Assembly: GCA_905236925.1 (NCBI GenBank)
Contig: CAJOQS010000283.1
Coordinates: 1 to 7,848, forward strand
From: an uncultured Lachnospiraceae bacterium
GTDB lineage: Bacteria > Bacillota > Clostridia > Lachnospirales > Lachnospiraceae
DNA length: 7,848 bases
Reading direction: 5' to 3'
The translations under genes and the position numbers were made by a program. This document shows positions 6,649 through 7,848 of this stretch, in pieces; the first letter of the stretch is position 1; each line of letters starts with the position of its first letter. The notes below the pieces were generated by a model. That model ran no database searches. It worked only from the letters and a program-made list of their open reading frames with translations, and was not told where the DNA came from.

Positions 6649-7848
6649 CTATTCAATGGTCGTGTTGCTCTTGTCGGTGATGTTTGAAGATTTATGGTCG
6701 CTCGGATCGAGGATGAGCGCCGCGCAGTCCTTCATCTTGTTTCCCGTAACGGTCACACCGTCATAGCTGTAAAGACATACGCAGTATTTCTTGCAGCCTA
6801 TGAAGGTGTTTTTGGTAAACTTCATGTTCTTGTAGCAGTCATTGACGCTGAGATGGTTGCTTCCGCAGCCGTAGTTGAAGCCCTCGAAATAGCATTTGGT
6901 GATGGTGACGTTGGAGGTCTGCGTATCGTCCAGGGGTGCCGCGATATTGGTATGTGCCTTGGCGGTCGGGTCGGAGCCGCAGGATTCGATCTGCACGGCC
7001 TCGTTGTTGAAGAAGCAGTTTTCGTTATTGTAGAACTTGCAGCCGGTTATCGTGAACTTCTTAACACCGGCAATTTCGATGCAGTGCGAGTTGGTCATGC
7101 CCTCCTCGAGAGGAGCGGAGGGGAGATACTTGAAGACCGTGTTCTTTATCGTGATATTTGACAGATGGGAACCCCTTACGATATTGTTTGCGCCGGCAAG
7201 AGCTCCGTTGTCAAAGGTGCCTCCGATTATCTTGATGTTGCTGCCAGCGTTGTATTTTCCGTTCATCGTGCCGTTTGGAAGAGTGAGCCCCGTGGTGCCA
7301 AGGGAGAGCATGTGCTTCTTGAGGGCTTCTGTCTTGATGCCCCGCTTGAAGGTGACGCCCTTCAGCTCAAGAGTGGTATTCGAATAGACCCTTAATTCCG
7401 CGCCGTTGCCGGGATTGTTTTTGTTATCGAGAGTATATGTGCCCTTGGGGACAACAACATAAAGCGTATCCTCGGTATTCGTGGTCAGCTCGTAGCTGCC
7501 GAAGGGTACATCCTTTCCGGCACTGCGGAGAGCATCAGCCAGCTTCTCGTAGGCAAGGAAGTTCGGCTTGGGACCGTTGATCTCAAGGATGAGATAGAGA
7601 GTGTTCCATTCACCGTCGGCAGGGTAGACCTTTATGGTCTGCTTCGCGCCGTTGATAAAGGCGTCTGGACACATGTAATACCAGTCAATATTGGTGTCCC
7701 TGTCTATGACAAAGGTCTTGGGAGTGATGCAGTTTTTGAACGCGCCGCTTAAGGCACCGATGACCTTCCACTCATAGTTTCCGTCGTTGACGGTCGTGGG
7801 GAGTGTAACCGTTTTCTGCTTGACGTTGGGATAATCATATATCAGAAC
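6649..7848 (-). CDS. LRR/right-handed parallel beta-helix protein, probably extracellular (5' partial)
   Basis: The frame is open to the right edge, so 399 C-terminal residues are visible and the ATG at 7674 is internal. Residues 1 to about 75 look like one or two BspA-type leucine-rich repeats (IGALSGAFKNC, then CPDAFINGA), as in many clostridial surface proteins. A linker follows, then from about residue 125 to 395 short repeating beta-strand units such as SNIKIIGGTF, SNITIKNTVF, KFTITGCKF, SNVTITKCYF and VTVTGNKM, the pattern of a right-handed parallel beta-helix found in polysaccharide lyases, GH28 enzymes and binding proteins. EAVQIE (284-289), followed by a loop with DD at 307-308 and GCGSNH (327-332), may form a metal or active site. 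Eleven cysteines fall in residues 256-375. A signal peptide, if any, lies outside the window. It heads the visible part of the transporter/GH5 unit. The fold is fairly sure; catalytic function is not established. Confidence 0.9.
   Translation of the reverse strand, partial: VLIYDYPNVKQKTVTLPTTVNDGNYEWKVIGALSGAFKNCITPKTFVIDRDTNIDWYYMCPDAFINGAKQTIKVYPADGEWNTLYLILEINGPKPNFLAYEKLADALRSAGKDVPFGSYELTTNTEDTLYVVVPKGTYTLDNKNNPGNGAELRVYSNTTLELKGVTFKRGIKTEALKKHMLSLGTTGLTLPNGTMNGKYNAGSNIKIIGGTFDNGALAGANNIVRGSHLSNITIKNTVFKYLPSAPLEEGMTNSHCIEIAGVKKFTITGCKFYNNENCFFNNEAVQIESCGSDPTAKAHTNIAAPLDDTQTSNVTITKCYFEGFNYGCGSNHLSVNDCYKNMKFTKNTFIGCKKYCVCLYSYDGVTVTGNKMKDCAALILDPSDHKSSNITDKSNTTIE

Noticed and set aside
6694..7161. 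155-codon open frame on the plus strand opposite the beta-helix gene
   Set aside because: It is antisense to a gene with clear repeat structure, has no good ribosome binding site that I could see, and its translation resembles no family.

Overview
The window looks like chromosomal DNA of an anaerobic, plant-fibre- or glycan-degrading Gram-positive of the class Clostridia, most likely Lachnospiraceae. This is inferred from four things: the promoter style (TTGCTA, 17-bp spacer, TGATATAAT), GGAG-type ribosome binding sites, a flavoprotein of a type I associate with anaerobic Firmicutes, and the mix of a GH51 arabinofuranosidase, a GPH-family sugar transporter, a GH5 enzyme and an LRR/beta-helix surface-type protein. 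No ribosomal or other taxonomic marker is present, so the assignment is tentative.

Layout, left to right. (1) 2-1063 (+): C-terminal part of a GH51 alpha-L-arabinofuranosidase, cut by the left edge. (2) 1064-1216: intergenic region with a good sigma-70-type extended -10 promoter and a short leader with two small potential hairpins, one of which encloses the Shine-Dalgarno sequence. (3) 1217-4012 (+): a 931-residue, cysteine-rich iron-sulfur flavoprotein that appears to be monocistronic. Its core is a GltD-like FAD/NAD(P)H oxidoreductase, flanked by an N-terminal winged-helix-like and cysteine-rich module, a ferredoxin motif and a C-terminal ferredoxin motif. (4) 4030-4054: a hairpin with T-tracts on both sides, a shared terminator for the convergent genes. 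(5) 7848-4057 (-): a tightly packed three-gene unit read leftward: an LRR/parallel beta-helix protein (N-terminus outside the window), a GPH-type sugar transporter, and a GH5 enzyme without a signal peptide that resembles endoglycoceramidases.

How the genes may work together: the leftward cluster reads as a carbohydrate-use unit in which an extracellular or surface beta-helix protein binds or cuts a glycan, the transporter imports a small glycoside, and the cytosolic GH5 enzyme hydrolyses it. The GH51 enzyme would release arabinose from arabinan or arabinoxylan side chains. The large redox protein has no obvious link to sugar use and probably serves electron transfer in the fermentative cell. 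No mobile element, CRISPR array, tRNA or rRNA was seen, and no stretch over 300 bases lacks a gene. Nothing here is clearly a new defence or mobile system. The items most worth a second look are the multi-cluster flavoprotein with its altered N-terminal cysteine motif, the leaderless endoglycoceramidase-like GH5 enzyme, and the cysteine-laddered beta-helix.
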